From JABIBT01 sp964471565 (GTDB lineage: Archaea > Nanobdellota > Nanobdellia > SCGC-AAA011-G17 > PNOQ01), in assembly GCA_964471565.1 (NCBI GenBank), contig CAYYFK010000016.1, positions 1 through 12,017 of the forward strand: 12,017 nt of DNA. The letters are read 5' to 3'. A program made the position numbers and the translations under genes. Positions 1-5,802 of this stretch are shown piece by piece. Position 1 is the stretch's first letter. Every line of letters begins with the position of its first letter. The notes below the pieces were generated by a model. It had not been told where the DNA came from. It did no database searches and worked only from the letters and a program-made list of their open reading frames with translations.

Positions 1-12
1 TACAGAACCAAA

Positions 13-61
13 AAATTTATAAATGAAAGTTTTTATACACTTTTAATTCATTCTAAAGAGG
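13..61 (+). promoter_or_regulatory. Promoter and ribosome binding site of psmB operon
   Basis: A TATA box (TTTATAAATG, 16-25) is followed by a second A/T-rich candidate (TTTTTATACA, 30-39). An AGAGGT Shine-Dalgarno-like element at 56-61 lies 10 nt before the ATG at 72. The first TATA would place transcription start near position 45-50, leaving a short leader that holds the SD. This is inferred from spacing only. Confidence 0.55.
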
Positions 62-71
62 TTATCGATAA

Positions 72-713
72 ATGGATCAAATATCTGAAAAAGTTCAAAA
101 AGGTACTACTACCGTAGGTTTAGTATGTAAAGATGGAATTGTATTGGCTGCAGATAAGCGAGCTAGTGCTGGCTATATGATTGCTAGTAAAGACGTTGAT
201 AAGATACACAGAATATCTCCAAATATGGCCGTCACTATGGCGGGGTTGGTCTCTGATGCTCAATTAATTGTTAAAGTATCTAAAGCTGAATTAAGATTAA
301 AAAAGATACGAAATCAAAAAGACCCTACTGTTAGAGAAGCAGCAAATATGGTTGGAGGAATTTTGTACCAAAATATTAGAAAGTTCTCAACCGTTCCAGG
401 GATAGTAAGTTTTTTGCTTGGAGGAAAAGACAAGCAAGGATTTAGGCTTTATGAACTTGGTGTAGATGGTTCAATAACTGAAGTAAGAAAATTTGTATCT
501 ACTGGCTCTGGTTCTATGATGGCTTATGGAGTTCTGGAAACTATCTATAAAGAAGAACTTCTAATTAAAGATGGAGTTGAATTAGCCACGAAAGCAATTA
601 GTGCCGCTATGCAAAGAGATATGGCAACTGGGGAAGGTTTAGATGTTTTTACTATAACATCAGAAGGAGTAAAAAAAGTTGTTGCAAAAAAAATTGTTTC
701 AGAACTTAAATAA
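72..713 (+). CDS. psmB: Archaeal 20S proteasome beta subunit
   Basis: Catalytic beta subunit of the archaeal proteasome, the cytoplasmic barrel protease that degrades unfolded or tagged proteins delivered by an AAA+ ATPase. The 213-aa product has an 11-residue propeptide ending in Gly11, so autoprocessing would expose Thr12 (TTTVGL) as N-terminal nucleophile. Asp28 and Lys44 sit at the positions of mature Asp17 and Lys33 of the catalytic centre. A GSGS motif (145-148) and an RDxATGxGxD stretch around Asp183 match the family; Thr186 occupies the site that is often Ser. Length is normal. The start is supported by the SD-like AGAGGT and by the correct propeptide length. The FttA gene follows after 20 nt, so they are probably cotranscribed. 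No alpha subunit gene is in the window. Confidence 0.96.
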   Translation: MDQISEKVQKGTTTVGLVCKDGIVLAADKRASAGYMIASKDVDKIHRISPNMAVTMAGLVSDAQLIVKVSKAELRLKKIRNQKDPTVREAANMVGGILYQNIRKFSTVPGIVSFLLGGKDKQGFRLYELGVDGSITEVRKFVSTGSGSMMAYGVLETIYKEELLIKDGVELATKAISAAMQRDMATGEGLDVFTITSEGVKKVVAKKIVSELK

Positions 714-733
714 TTCTTTATTTTAATCTAAGA

Positions 734-2632
734 ATGGTAATCAAAATAATTGAAAATGTGAAGGAATTGTTGCCTAGTCATGCGGATGTTTCTAGCATTA
801 GTTTTGAAGGTGCAAATATTGTTATTTATACTAATAACAAAGAGTTCTTTTTAGATAGTAATGGCGTAATTAAAGAAATAGTTAGTGAGATTAAGAAAAG
901 AGTTGAGTTGAGACCAGATCCTAGTTTATGTATGGGCGTGGAAAAGGCAGAGGCTGAAATAAAGAAGTTACTTCCGGAAGAAGCTGGAAAAACAAATATT
1001 ATCTTTGATCCTCAGAGAAGTCAAGTAATTATTGAAGCTGAAAAACCTGGGATTGCTATTGGAAAATCTGGAGAGAATCTTAAAGAAATTAAAAAAAAAA
1101 CATTTTGGGTACCTTTAGTTCAAAGAATTCCTTCTATAAAATCAAAAATAATAGAAAATATTAGAAATGTATTATACTTAAATGATGATTATCGAAGAAA
1201 ATTTCTCAATAGTGTTGGGGAAAGAATATATGGAAATAGAAAAAAGGAAGGAAAAACTGAATGGATTAGAATTACTTTTTTAGGAGGGGCTAGTCAGGTA
1301 GGTAGGTCTTGTTATTTATTACAAACTGAAGAATCAAATATTATGGTAGATTGTGGTGTTAATGTTGCTGCTTCTGAAGATAGTGCATATCCTTTTTTAC
1401 AGGCTCCAGAATTAAAGTTAGATCAATTAGATGCAGTTATTTTAACACATGCACATGTGGATCATTCTTCTTTAATTCCTTTATTATTTAAATATGGATA
1501 TAGGGGCCCGGTATATTGTACTGCCCCTACTAGGGATGTTGCTTCTTTACTATGTTTAGATTTTATATCTATAGGTCAAATGGAAAATAAGAAATCTTTG
1601 TATGAAACTTCTGATGTAAAAGAGATGGTTAAACACGCTATAACTTTGAATTATGAAGAGGTCACTGATATTACCCCGGATGTTCGGTTAACTTTTTATG
1701 ATGCTGGGCACATTTTGGGAAGTGCAATGGCACATTTACATGTGGCAGATGGATTACATAACTTGATGTTTACTGGAGATATGAACTTTGAGAGTTCTAA
1801 CTTATTATCTTCTGCAGTTACTAAATTTCCTAGATTAGAAACTTTGATTATTGAAAGTACATACGGTTCAAAAGATGATACTGTTGCTACTAGAAGAGAA
1901 TCTGAAGATTATCTAAAGAATGTTATAAAAGAAACGATTAGTAAGAAGGGAAAAATTTTAATGCCTGTTTTGGGTGTAGGTAGAAGTCAAGAGATAATGT
2001 TAATTTTGGAAAGGGCTATGAAAGCTGGAGAGATTCCGAATGTTCCAATATACTTACAGGGAATGGTTTGGGATGTAACAGCAATACATACTGCATATCC
2101 AGATTTTTTCAATAATAGAACAAAGCAACAAATATTCCACAAAAATGATAATCCATTTTTATCTGAAATTTTTAAGCATGTTGGGAGTCAAAAAGAAATG
2201 AAACAAGTAATTGAGGGAGGACCGTGCATAATCTTAGCTACCTCTGGTATGATGACTGGTGGAGCTAGTGTAGAGTACTTTAAACAGTTGGGCGAGGATG
2301 CAAAAAACTCACTTGTTTTGACTAGTTATCAAGGCGAAGGTTCCCTAGGCAGGAGATTACAACAAGGCGAAAAAGAAATTATGTTTCAAGAAGGTAGAAA
2401 ACAAATTCCTACTTTTGTTAAAATGAGTATACATTCTATGCATGGTTTTACTGGACATTCTGATAGAAATCAATTGATGAATTTTATGCACAGATTGAAT
2501 CCTAGACCTAAAAAAGTTTTAGTTGTACATGGTGAAAGAAGTAAATCTTTGGATTTTGCTAGTTCTGTTCATAAAGGACTTAGGATAGAAACACAGGTTC
2601 CTAAGAATTTAGAGACTGTTAGAATTAAATGA
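734..2632 (+). CDS. fttA: aCPSF1/FttA: KH, metallo-beta-lactamase, beta-CASP ribonuclease
   Basis: Archaeal homologue of CPSF73, known in other archaea as a 3'-end-processing endonuclease/exonuclease and general transcription termination factor. The 632 residues show the family order: N-terminal KH-like region (about 1-170, with a GKSG loop at 110-113), metallo-beta-lactamase core (about 177-390) and beta-CASP insert, then the C-terminal part of the lactamase fold. The metal-binding signature HAHVDH is at 239-244, with His326 (GHILGS), Asp349 (FTGD) and the beta-CASP motifs ending in HGFTGHSD (570-577) and VVHGE (His599). All expected metal ligands appear present, so an active nuclease is likely. 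It starts 20 nt after psmB without a clear SD, suggesting a shared operon transcript. Its stop codon directly abuts that of the convergent antiporter. Confidence 0.95.
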   Translation: MVIKIIENVKELLPSHADVSSISFEGANIVIYTNNKEFFLDSNGVIKEIVSEIKKRVELRPDPSLCMGVEKAEAEIKKLLPEEAGKTNIIFDPQRSQVIIEAEKPGIAIGKSGENLKEIKKKTFWVPLVQRIPSIKSKIIENIRNVLYLNDDYRRKFLNSVGERIYGNRKKEGKTEWIRITFLGGASQVGRSCYLLQTEESNIMVDCGVNVAASEDSAYPFLQAPELKLDQLDAVILTHAHVDHSSLIPLLFKYGYRGPVYCTAPTRDVASLLCLDFISIGQMENKKSLYETSDVKEMVKHAITLNYEEVTDITPDVRLTFYDAGHILGSAMAHLHVADGLHNLMFTGDMNFESSNLLSSAVTKFPRLETLIIESTYGSKDDTVATRRESEDYLKNVIKETISKKGKILMPVLGVGRSQEIMLILERAMKAGEIPNVPIYLQGMVWDVTAIHTAYPDFFNNRTKQQIFHKNDNPFLSEIFKHVGSQKEMKQVIEGGPCIILATSGMMTGGASVEYFKQLGEDAKNSLVLTSYQGEGSLGRRLQQGEKEIMFQEGRKQIPTFVKMSIHSMHGFTGHSDRNQLMNFMHRLNPRPKKVLVVHGERSKSLDFASSVHKGLRIETQVPKNLETVRIK

Positions 2633-3592
2633 TTAACCCCTAAAGATAATATATAATAGATAAAATATATATAGTCCTATAAAAACGTAAGAGTTCCATC
2701 TCTCTAACTGATGTTTTTTTCCAACATACATGAATACTAAAAGCCACACAGTTATAATAAATAAGAATATTAAATCAAAATTAAATATAGAATTGAATGG
2801 CATTGGCCTTATTATGGAAGAAATTCCTAGAACTAAGAATGTGTTGAATATATTTGATCCTATTATATTTCCTACTACAAAATCTAGTTTTTTCTTCATA
2901 GCAGCCACTATTGAAACTATTAATTCTGGAAGAGATGTTCCTATTGCTAATATTGTTGCAGAAATTAAGAATTCAGATAAGCCTAACTGTCTAGCTATTA
3001 TTATGGCTGAATCTACAACAAGTTTTCCTCCAACAAATAAAGCGATTATTCCTCCAATTATCATTGAAGTTATTACTAATTTGTTGTGTTTCTCTGGCTC
3101 TAGTTCTTCTGGTAGAAATTTTACTTTGTCTTTTCTTCCAGTCATATAGATATAATAAATAAATATTGCAAAAAAGATTAGTAAGATTATTCCGTCAATT
3201 CTTGATAAAATATTTGCACCATTAAAGAAAGAATCGTTTGCTAGAAGCATAAAAATAAATACAGAAAATAATGTGAAGGGAATTCCTTTTTTGACAACCA
3301 CATTTTTTACTTTTAATAACATGAAAAATGCTATTGCTCCTAAAATTAGTAGTATGTTTGCTATATTGCTCCCTATTATGTTTCCTAATCCTATGTCTGA
3401 TGTTCCTTCTATAGAGGAAAATATGTTAATTGTTAATTCTGGGATCGAAGTTGAGAAAGCTAAAACTGTTAATCCTATTATTAGGGGGGTTATTTTTAGA
3501 AGTTTTCCTAATGATGATGAACCTTCAATTAAGTAATCTGCCCCCTTTACTAATAGAAAAATACCTACCAATAATAATATATATTCAAACAT
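2633..3592 (-). CDS. Ca2+/Na+ antiporter of the CaCA superfamily (YrbG-like)
   Basis: Integral membrane cation exchanger, 319 aa, expected to extrude Ca2+ in exchange for Na+ (or H+). Nearly the whole chain is hydrophobic, compatible with the ten-helix CaCA fold. The two inverted alpha repeats are visible: repeat 1 with STSIPE (47-52) followed by GNIIGSNIANILLILG, and repeat 2 with GTSLPE (218-223) followed by GNIIGSNIFNTFLVLG. Glu52 and Glu223 are the expected ion-coordinating acids. Repeat 1 has Ser where the family usually has Gly (GTS). A charged loop near 150-170 separates the halves. A TATA box (TTTATATATT, minus strand, 3622-3613) lies about 25 nt before the ATG, so the mRNA is probably leaderless. 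Ion specificity cannot be settled from sequence. Confidence 0.92.
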   Translation of the reverse strand: MFEYILLLVGIFLLVKGADYLIEGSSSLGKLLKITPLIIGLTVLAFSTSIPELTINIFSSIEGTSDIGLGNIIGSNIANILLILGAIAFFMLLKVKNVVVKKGIPFTLFSVFIFMLLANDSFFNGANILSRIDGIILLIFFAIFIYYIYMTGRKDKVKFLPEELEPEKHNKLVITSMIIGGIIALFVGGKLVVDSAIIIARQLGLSEFLISATILAIGTSLPELIVSIVAAMKKKLDFVVGNIIGSNIFNTFLVLGISSIIRPMPFNSIFNFDLIFLFIITVWLLVFMYVGKKHQLERWNSYVFIGLYIFYLLYIIFRG

Positions 3593-3604
3593 GTTTAGAT
3601 TTTA

Positions 3605-3623
3605 GAATTTTTAATATATAAAG
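3605..3623 (-). promoter_or_regulatory. TATA box of the antiporter gene
   Basis: Minus-strand TTTATATATTAAAA lies 20-30 nt upstream of the antiporter ATG at 3592, the spacing expected for archaeal TBP with a start site at or just before the ATG. It is divergent from, and close to, the tRNA promoter. Confidence 0.5.
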
Positions 3624-3635
3624 ATAACCATAAGG

Positions 3636-3644
3636 TTTAAAAAT
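3636..3644 (+). promoter_or_regulatory. TATA box of the initiator tRNA gene
   Basis: TTTAAAAAT ends 25 nt before the first tRNA base at 3669, a normal position for an archaeal tRNA promoter. The second A/T-rich run (TTTTTATAT, 3657-3665) is too close to the tRNA to serve. Confidence 0.5.
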
Positions 3645-3683
3645 GGGCTATAGTTGTTTTTATATTGTAGCGGAGTGGAGCAG

Positions 3684-3715
3684 AGAAACTTTGATTAAGT
3701 TCATGTTTCGCTCAG
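3684..3715 (+). other. tRNA intron 1, D-loop (15/16), 32 nt
   Basis: Bulge-helix-bulge fit: central helix GAGC (3678-3681) with GCTC (3710-3713), 5' bulge AGA (3682-3684), inner helix GAAAC/GTTTC (3685-3689/3705-3709), 3' bulge AGT (3714-3716). The usual cuts after the second bulge base give 3683^3684 and 3715^3716, exactly the bases that restore a normal D-arm. An outer helix is essentially absent, so it is an HBh'-type relaxed motif, as is common for non-canonical archaeal tRNA introns. Confidence 0.85.
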
Positions 3716-3739
3716 TCTGGAGTGCTCGTCGGGCTCATA

Positions 3740-3769
3740 ACTGACGAGGTCCAATTTGGGCCGTGAGAT
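3740..3769 (+). other. tRNA intron 2, canonical 37/38 position, 30 nt
   Basis: Full bulge-helix-bulge: outer helix GGG/CCC (3731-3733/3771-3773), central helix CTCA/TGAG (3734-3737/3764-3767), 5' bulge TAA (3738-3740), 3' bulge ATA (3768-3770). The inner stem is GGTCC/GGGCC (3748-3752/3758-3762) with loop AATTT, offset by a small internal bulge. Cleavage after the second bulge bases gives 3739^3740 and 3769^3770 and restores the CTCATAA loop. Confidence 0.88.
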
Positions 3770-3775
3770 ACCCGG

Positions 3776-3802
3776 AAGGTTAATGTGTAAAAACCTAGGT
3801 AA
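3776..3802 (+). other. tRNA intron 3, after position 43, 27 nt
   Basis: Removal joins the anticodon stem strand CCCGG to variable loop AGGTC. Inner stem AGGTT/AACCT (3777-3781/3792-3796). The central helix is weak: ACC (3770-3772) with GGT (3798-3800), plus a C3773/A3797 mismatch. Candidate bulges are GGA (3774-3776) and AAA (3801-3803), cut at 3775^3776 and 3802^3803. A one-base shift (3777-3803) gives the same product. The boundary is less certain than for the other two introns. Confidence 0.72.
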
Positions 3803-3830
3803 AGGTCATTGGTTCAAATCCAATCTCCGC

Positions 3831-3859
3831 TACTCATAGTCTCTCTAAGAGTATTTTTT
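3831..3859 (+). terminator. Probable terminator of the tRNA transcript
   Basis: A 5-bp inverted repeat TACTC/GAGTA (3831-3835/3849-3853) runs straight into T6 (3854-3859). The T-run alone could end archaeal transcription. It lies inside the 3' end of the opposing endonuclease gene, so that gene's last codons and the tRNA terminator share DNA. Confidence 0.5.
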
Positions 3860-4552
3860 AATTTTGTCTAAATGTTTTGGACTGGAGAAACCAATTAGTT
3901 TGTTCCATTTGCTTAGATTCTTTTTTCCAGAAATTTCTACTGAATTTATTACTGTATACCCTGCCCTTACCCTATTGTCCTTTTTTATATAATCATAAAT
4001 TTCAAAAAGTTTAAATCCAGAACTCTTCAACAATTCTGCTATTTCTTTTGTAAAATTTTTGCTTTTAGATGATACAGAAATTACTGGATAATGAGGATAG
4101 CTTTTACTTCCTTTTTTAAAAGAGATGCACCCATCTGTATCAAATACTCCTTTTAGAAAATTAATTAGAAGATTTTTATCCTTTTTTAACTGGTATGGAA
4201 TCTTGAGTAGATCATATTTTTTACCTAGCGGGTGATTTAATTCTTCAGTTAAATATCTAACGATTGTTTTTGAAACAAATGAGAACCCATATGTTGTTTT
4301 TTTGTCATGAAATTTAGGATCAGAGCAAAATCCAAAGACCTTTTTAAATAATGGACATAAAATTTTGTCGTAATATTCTTTTTCATCTTTTGGGTTCCCA
4401 GCACATTTAAGCCAATACTCATATTTATTTTCTCTGTATCCCATACTTCCGTCCCCCATTAAAACACCTGAAAGATAGGCTAATTCCGGAGTTACTTTTT
4501 CTGGTAATTTAATTCCTCTTTTTATGTCATATTTGCTATATTGCACTTCCAT
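3845..4552 (-). CDS. LAGLIDADG homing endonuclease, free-standing
   Basis: A 235-aa two-motif LAGLIDADG protein, expected to act as a monomeric site-specific DNA endonuclease. Motif 1 (LAYLSGVLMGDG, 24-35) offers Asp34; motif 2 (LINFLKGVFDTDG, 129-141) offers Asp140, so both catalytic acids are present. The C-terminus (NLSKWNKLIGFSSPKHLDKI) matches the same family as the endonuclease ORF upstream of glmS. It is not inside an intron or intein: it has its own start, and its stop lies 12 nt from the tRNA gene on the opposite strand. A TATA box (TTTATAAGT, minus strand, about 4581-4573) precedes the ATG by about 20-30 nt. Proximity suggests the tRNA locus could be its landing site. That is inference. 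Confidence 0.9.
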   Translation of the reverse strand: MEVQYSKYDIKRGIKLPEKVTPELAYLSGVLMGDGSMGYRENKYEYWLKCAGNPKDEKEYYDKILCPLFKKVFGFCSDPKFHDKKTTYGFSFVSKTIVRYLTEELNHPLGKKYDLLKIPYQLKKDKNLLINFLKGVFDTDGCISFKKGSKSYPHYPVISVSSKSKNFTKEIAELLKSSGFKLFEIYDYIKKDNRVRAGYTVINSVEISGKKNLSKWNKLIGFSSPKHLDKIKKYS

Positions 4553-4647
4553 TACTTACGAAGTCTAACTCCACTTATAAACAATTTCCCCGTGTGTGAC
4601 AAGCTGGCAAGCAAAATCTTAAAAAGTCTAACAATCAGTCCTTTATT
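4553..4647. promoter_or_regulatory. Divergent promoter region with a 9-nt direct repeat
   Basis: Ninety-five bp between the divergent endonuclease and RNase HII genes. It holds the minus-strand TATA (TTTATAAGT, near 4573-4581) and a plus-strand TATA-like run (TCTTAAAAAG, 4617-4626) about 25 nt before the RNase HII ATG. AAGTCTAAC occurs twice in the same orientation, at 4561-4569 and 4624-4632, 63 bp apart. Each copy is near one of the two starts, so a shared operator is conceivable but unsupported otherwise. Confidence 0.4.
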
Positions 4648-5298
4648 ATGAAAGTTTTAGGTATTGATGAAGCTGGTCGTGGACCGGTAATTGGAGATCT
4701 TGTTATTTCTGGATTTCTAATCGATGAAAAAGATGAACCAAAATTAAAAGAACTTGGTGTTAAAGATTCTAAATTAATTCTTCCCAATAGAAGAGAATTT
4801 TTGTTTGAAAAAGTTAAAAAAATTGCTGCAGGTTATGAAATTCTGGAAGTTTCTCCAAAAGAGATAGATGAAGCTGTGTTGTCTAAAGAAATGAATCTGA
4901 ACAAGCTAGAGGCAGTTAAATCGGCCATTATTATTAATAAGTTAAAACCAGACAAAGCAATTTTAGATAGCCCTAGTGTGAATACAGAAGCGTATAAAGA
5001 GTATGTAAAGACGTTTTTAATAAACAAGGATATTGAATTAATTGTTGAAAACAAAGCAGATTATAAGTACTTATCTGTAGGGGCTGCTTCAATTTTGGCC
5101 AAGGTTACTAGAGATAGAGGAATTAGTAAATTGAAAGTGAAATATGGTGAATTAGGCAGTGGTTATCCTTCCGATCCTTTAACAAAAGATTTTATTAAGA
5201 AGAATTTTGAGAAACATCCTGAAATTTTTAGAAAGAGTTGGAAAACATTTCAAAAGTTAGTTGAAGAGAAAGAACAGAAAGGGCTTAGTTGTTTTTAG
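4648..5298 (+). CDS. rnhB: Ribonuclease HII
   Basis: Cleaves RNA in RNA-DNA hybrids and at single ribonucleotides in DNA, in the cytoplasm. At 216 aa it has the normal length. The active-site acids can be read as Asp7 and Glu8 (GIDEAGRGPVIGDL), Asp107 (ILDSPS) and Asp138 (NKADYKY). The family block SVGAASILAKVTRD (143-156) and GSGYPSDPLT follow. The C-terminal FRKSWKTF segment is typical of archaeal enzymes. The start is set by the DEAGRG motif six residues in. No SD is seen; a TATA-like run about 25 nt upstream suggests a leaderless message. A T-rich stretch after the stop may terminate it. Identification is firm. Confidence 0.96.
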   Translation: MKVLGIDEAGRGPVIGDLVISGFLIDEKDEPKLKELGVKDSKLILPNRREFLFEKVKKIAAGYEILEVSPKEIDEAVLSKEMNLNKLEAVKSAIIINKLKPDKAILDSPSVNTEAYKEYVKTFLINKDIELIVENKADYKYLSVGAASILAKVTRDRGISKLKVKYGELGSGYPSDPLTKDFIKKNFEKHPEIFRKSWKTFQKLVEEKEQKGLSCF

Positions 5299-5312
5299 AA
5301 AGTGTTAATATA

Positions 5313-5330
5313 TTTTGTTTTTATATTATT
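5313..5330 (+). terminator. T-rich tract after rnhB; may double as a TATA region
   Basis: TTTTGTTTTTATATTATT begins 14 nt after the rnhB stop and fits a poly-T archaeal terminator. The TTTATATT part also lies about 50 nt before the SD-led start at 5376, so it could instead be the promoter of the next gene. The two roles cannot be separated by eye. Confidence 0.4.
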
Positions 5331-5362
5331 ACTAAATAATAGTAACAAATAGAAAGATTTAT

Positions 5363-5370
5363 AAGGAGGA
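5363..5370 (+). promoter_or_regulatory. Strong Shine-Dalgarno AAGGAGGA
   Basis: AAGGAGGA followed by 5 nt (ATAGT) and ATG at 5376. It is the strongest SD in the window. It is 43 nt from the ATG at 5414, too far to serve that start directly, so it assigns initiation to the short upstream frame. Confidence 0.75.
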
Positions 5371-5375
5371 ATAGT

Positions 5376-5429
5376 ATGCGTAGTAATATATTTGGTGGGA
5401 AGAAACATAAAAAATGGAAAAAAGACTGA
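5376..5429 (+). CDS. 17-aa SD-led ORF, leader peptide or frameshifted gene start
   Basis: Encodes MRSNIFGGKKHKKWKKD, very basic, then TGA. It overlaps the next reading frame by 16 nt. Inserting one A into the A-run at 5409-5414 would fuse it in frame to the 108-aa protein, giving a start of MRSNIFGGKKHKKMEKRLKG. The options are a coupled leader peptide, a true frameshift, or a homopolymer sequencing error. I favour the fused reading because the SD is excellent while the 5414 start has none. Confidence 0.5.
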   Translation: MRSNIFGGKKHKKWKKD

Positions 5430-5740
5430 AAGGAAAGGAAATATTTGATCTTTGTGGAAAAGTAAAGACCTGGAGCGACGGTCACTCTGGTGAGTTTATG
5501 GGGGTTCTTGGTGGAGATTTGAAAATATTCTCCCGCTATAGTTGTAGTGATTCAAAATTCTACCTTACTGTGTATTCTGGAGAGCAGAAACTTGGTAAAA
5601 TCAGTGGAATTTCTGAGAAAACCCTTGCAGGAAAAATCTATGATATGTTAGATTCCCAGAGAAAGGCTGTCGATGAAAATAAATATTTTGATAAAAGAAA
5701 TAAAGCTTTAATACATGCAAGAAACATTTTAGAAGCTTAA
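5414..5740 (+). CDS. Hypothetical protein, 108 aa
   Basis: I do not recognise this protein. Residues 1-12 are basic. The region from about 20 to 70 alternates polar and aliphatic residues with many Gly and Ser, and looks beta-rich (FMGVLGGDLKIFSRY, KFYLTVYSG, KLGKISG). From about 72 to the end it appears helical and charged. Two Cys are present (14 and 44), with no metal-binding pattern, signal peptide or membrane segment. The ATG at 5414 has no SD of its own; translation may depend on the SD-led frame starting at 5376, of which this may be the continuation. It lies between rnhB and the FAD dehydrogenase gene but shows no functional tie to either. Confidence 0.6.
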   Translation: MEKRLKGKEIFDLCGKVKTWSDGHSGEFMGVLGGDLKIFSRYSCSDSKFYLTVYSGEQKLGKISGISEKTLAGKIYDMLDSQRKAVDENKYFDKRNKALIHARNILEA

Positions 5741-5763
5741 CTCTTTCTTATATTTTATTGGAA

Positions 5764-5778
5764 CATAATATTTATTAA
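5764..5778 (+). promoter_or_regulatory. TATA box of the FAD dehydrogenase gene
   Basis: CATAATATTTATTAA, about 28-35 nt before the TTG start at 5803, suggests a very short leader or a leaderless transcript. No SD is present next to the TTG. Confidence 0.45.
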
Positions 5779-5802
5779 TGAAGAGGATTTCCTTCTTTTA
5801 CA

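Larger units (their letters stand above)
3669..3832 (+). tRNA. Initiator tRNA-Met (CAT) with three introns
   Basis: The precursor is 164 nt. Removing 3684-3715, 3740-3769 and 3776-3802 leaves a 75-nt cloverleaf. Its parts are: acceptor AGCGGAG/CTCCGCT (3669-3675/3825-3831), D-stem GAGC/GCTC (3678-3681/3724-3727) with loop AGTCTGGAGT, anticodon stem TCGGG/CCCGG (3729-3733/3771-3775), loop CTCATAA with anticodon CAT at 3736-3738, variable loop AGGTC (3803-3807), and T-arm ATTGG-TTCAAAT-CCAAT (3808-3824) with discriminator A3832. The A1-U72 pair and three consecutive G-C pairs next to the anticodon loop identify the initiator species. CCA is not encoded. Without the two non-canonical introns the D-loop would be about 42 nt and the variable region about 32 nt, so a one-intron reading does not give a tRNA. 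A LAGLIDADG gene begins its 3' end 12 nt downstream on the other strand. Confidence 0.93.

Noticed and set aside
2730..3621. Plus-strand open frames across the antiporter gene
   Set aside because: They mirror a well-conserved membrane transporter on the minus strand and have no family features, SD or promoter.
3669..3832. tRNA with one canonical intron, or a tRNA pseudogene
   Set aside because: With only the 37/38 intron removed, the D-loop and variable loop are far too long. With three introns removed every stem pairs and the initiator hallmarks appear, which decay would not produce.
4833..5054. Minus-strand open frame inside rnhB
   Set aside because: It covers the RNase HII catalytic region, which is firmly identified; the antisense product has no recognisable feature.
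5405..5429. Programmed -1 frameshift at the A-rich run
   Set aside because: The heptamers available (T AAA AAA, G AAA AAA) are not classical slippery sites and I see no downstream pseudoknot. A homopolymer indel explains it more simply.
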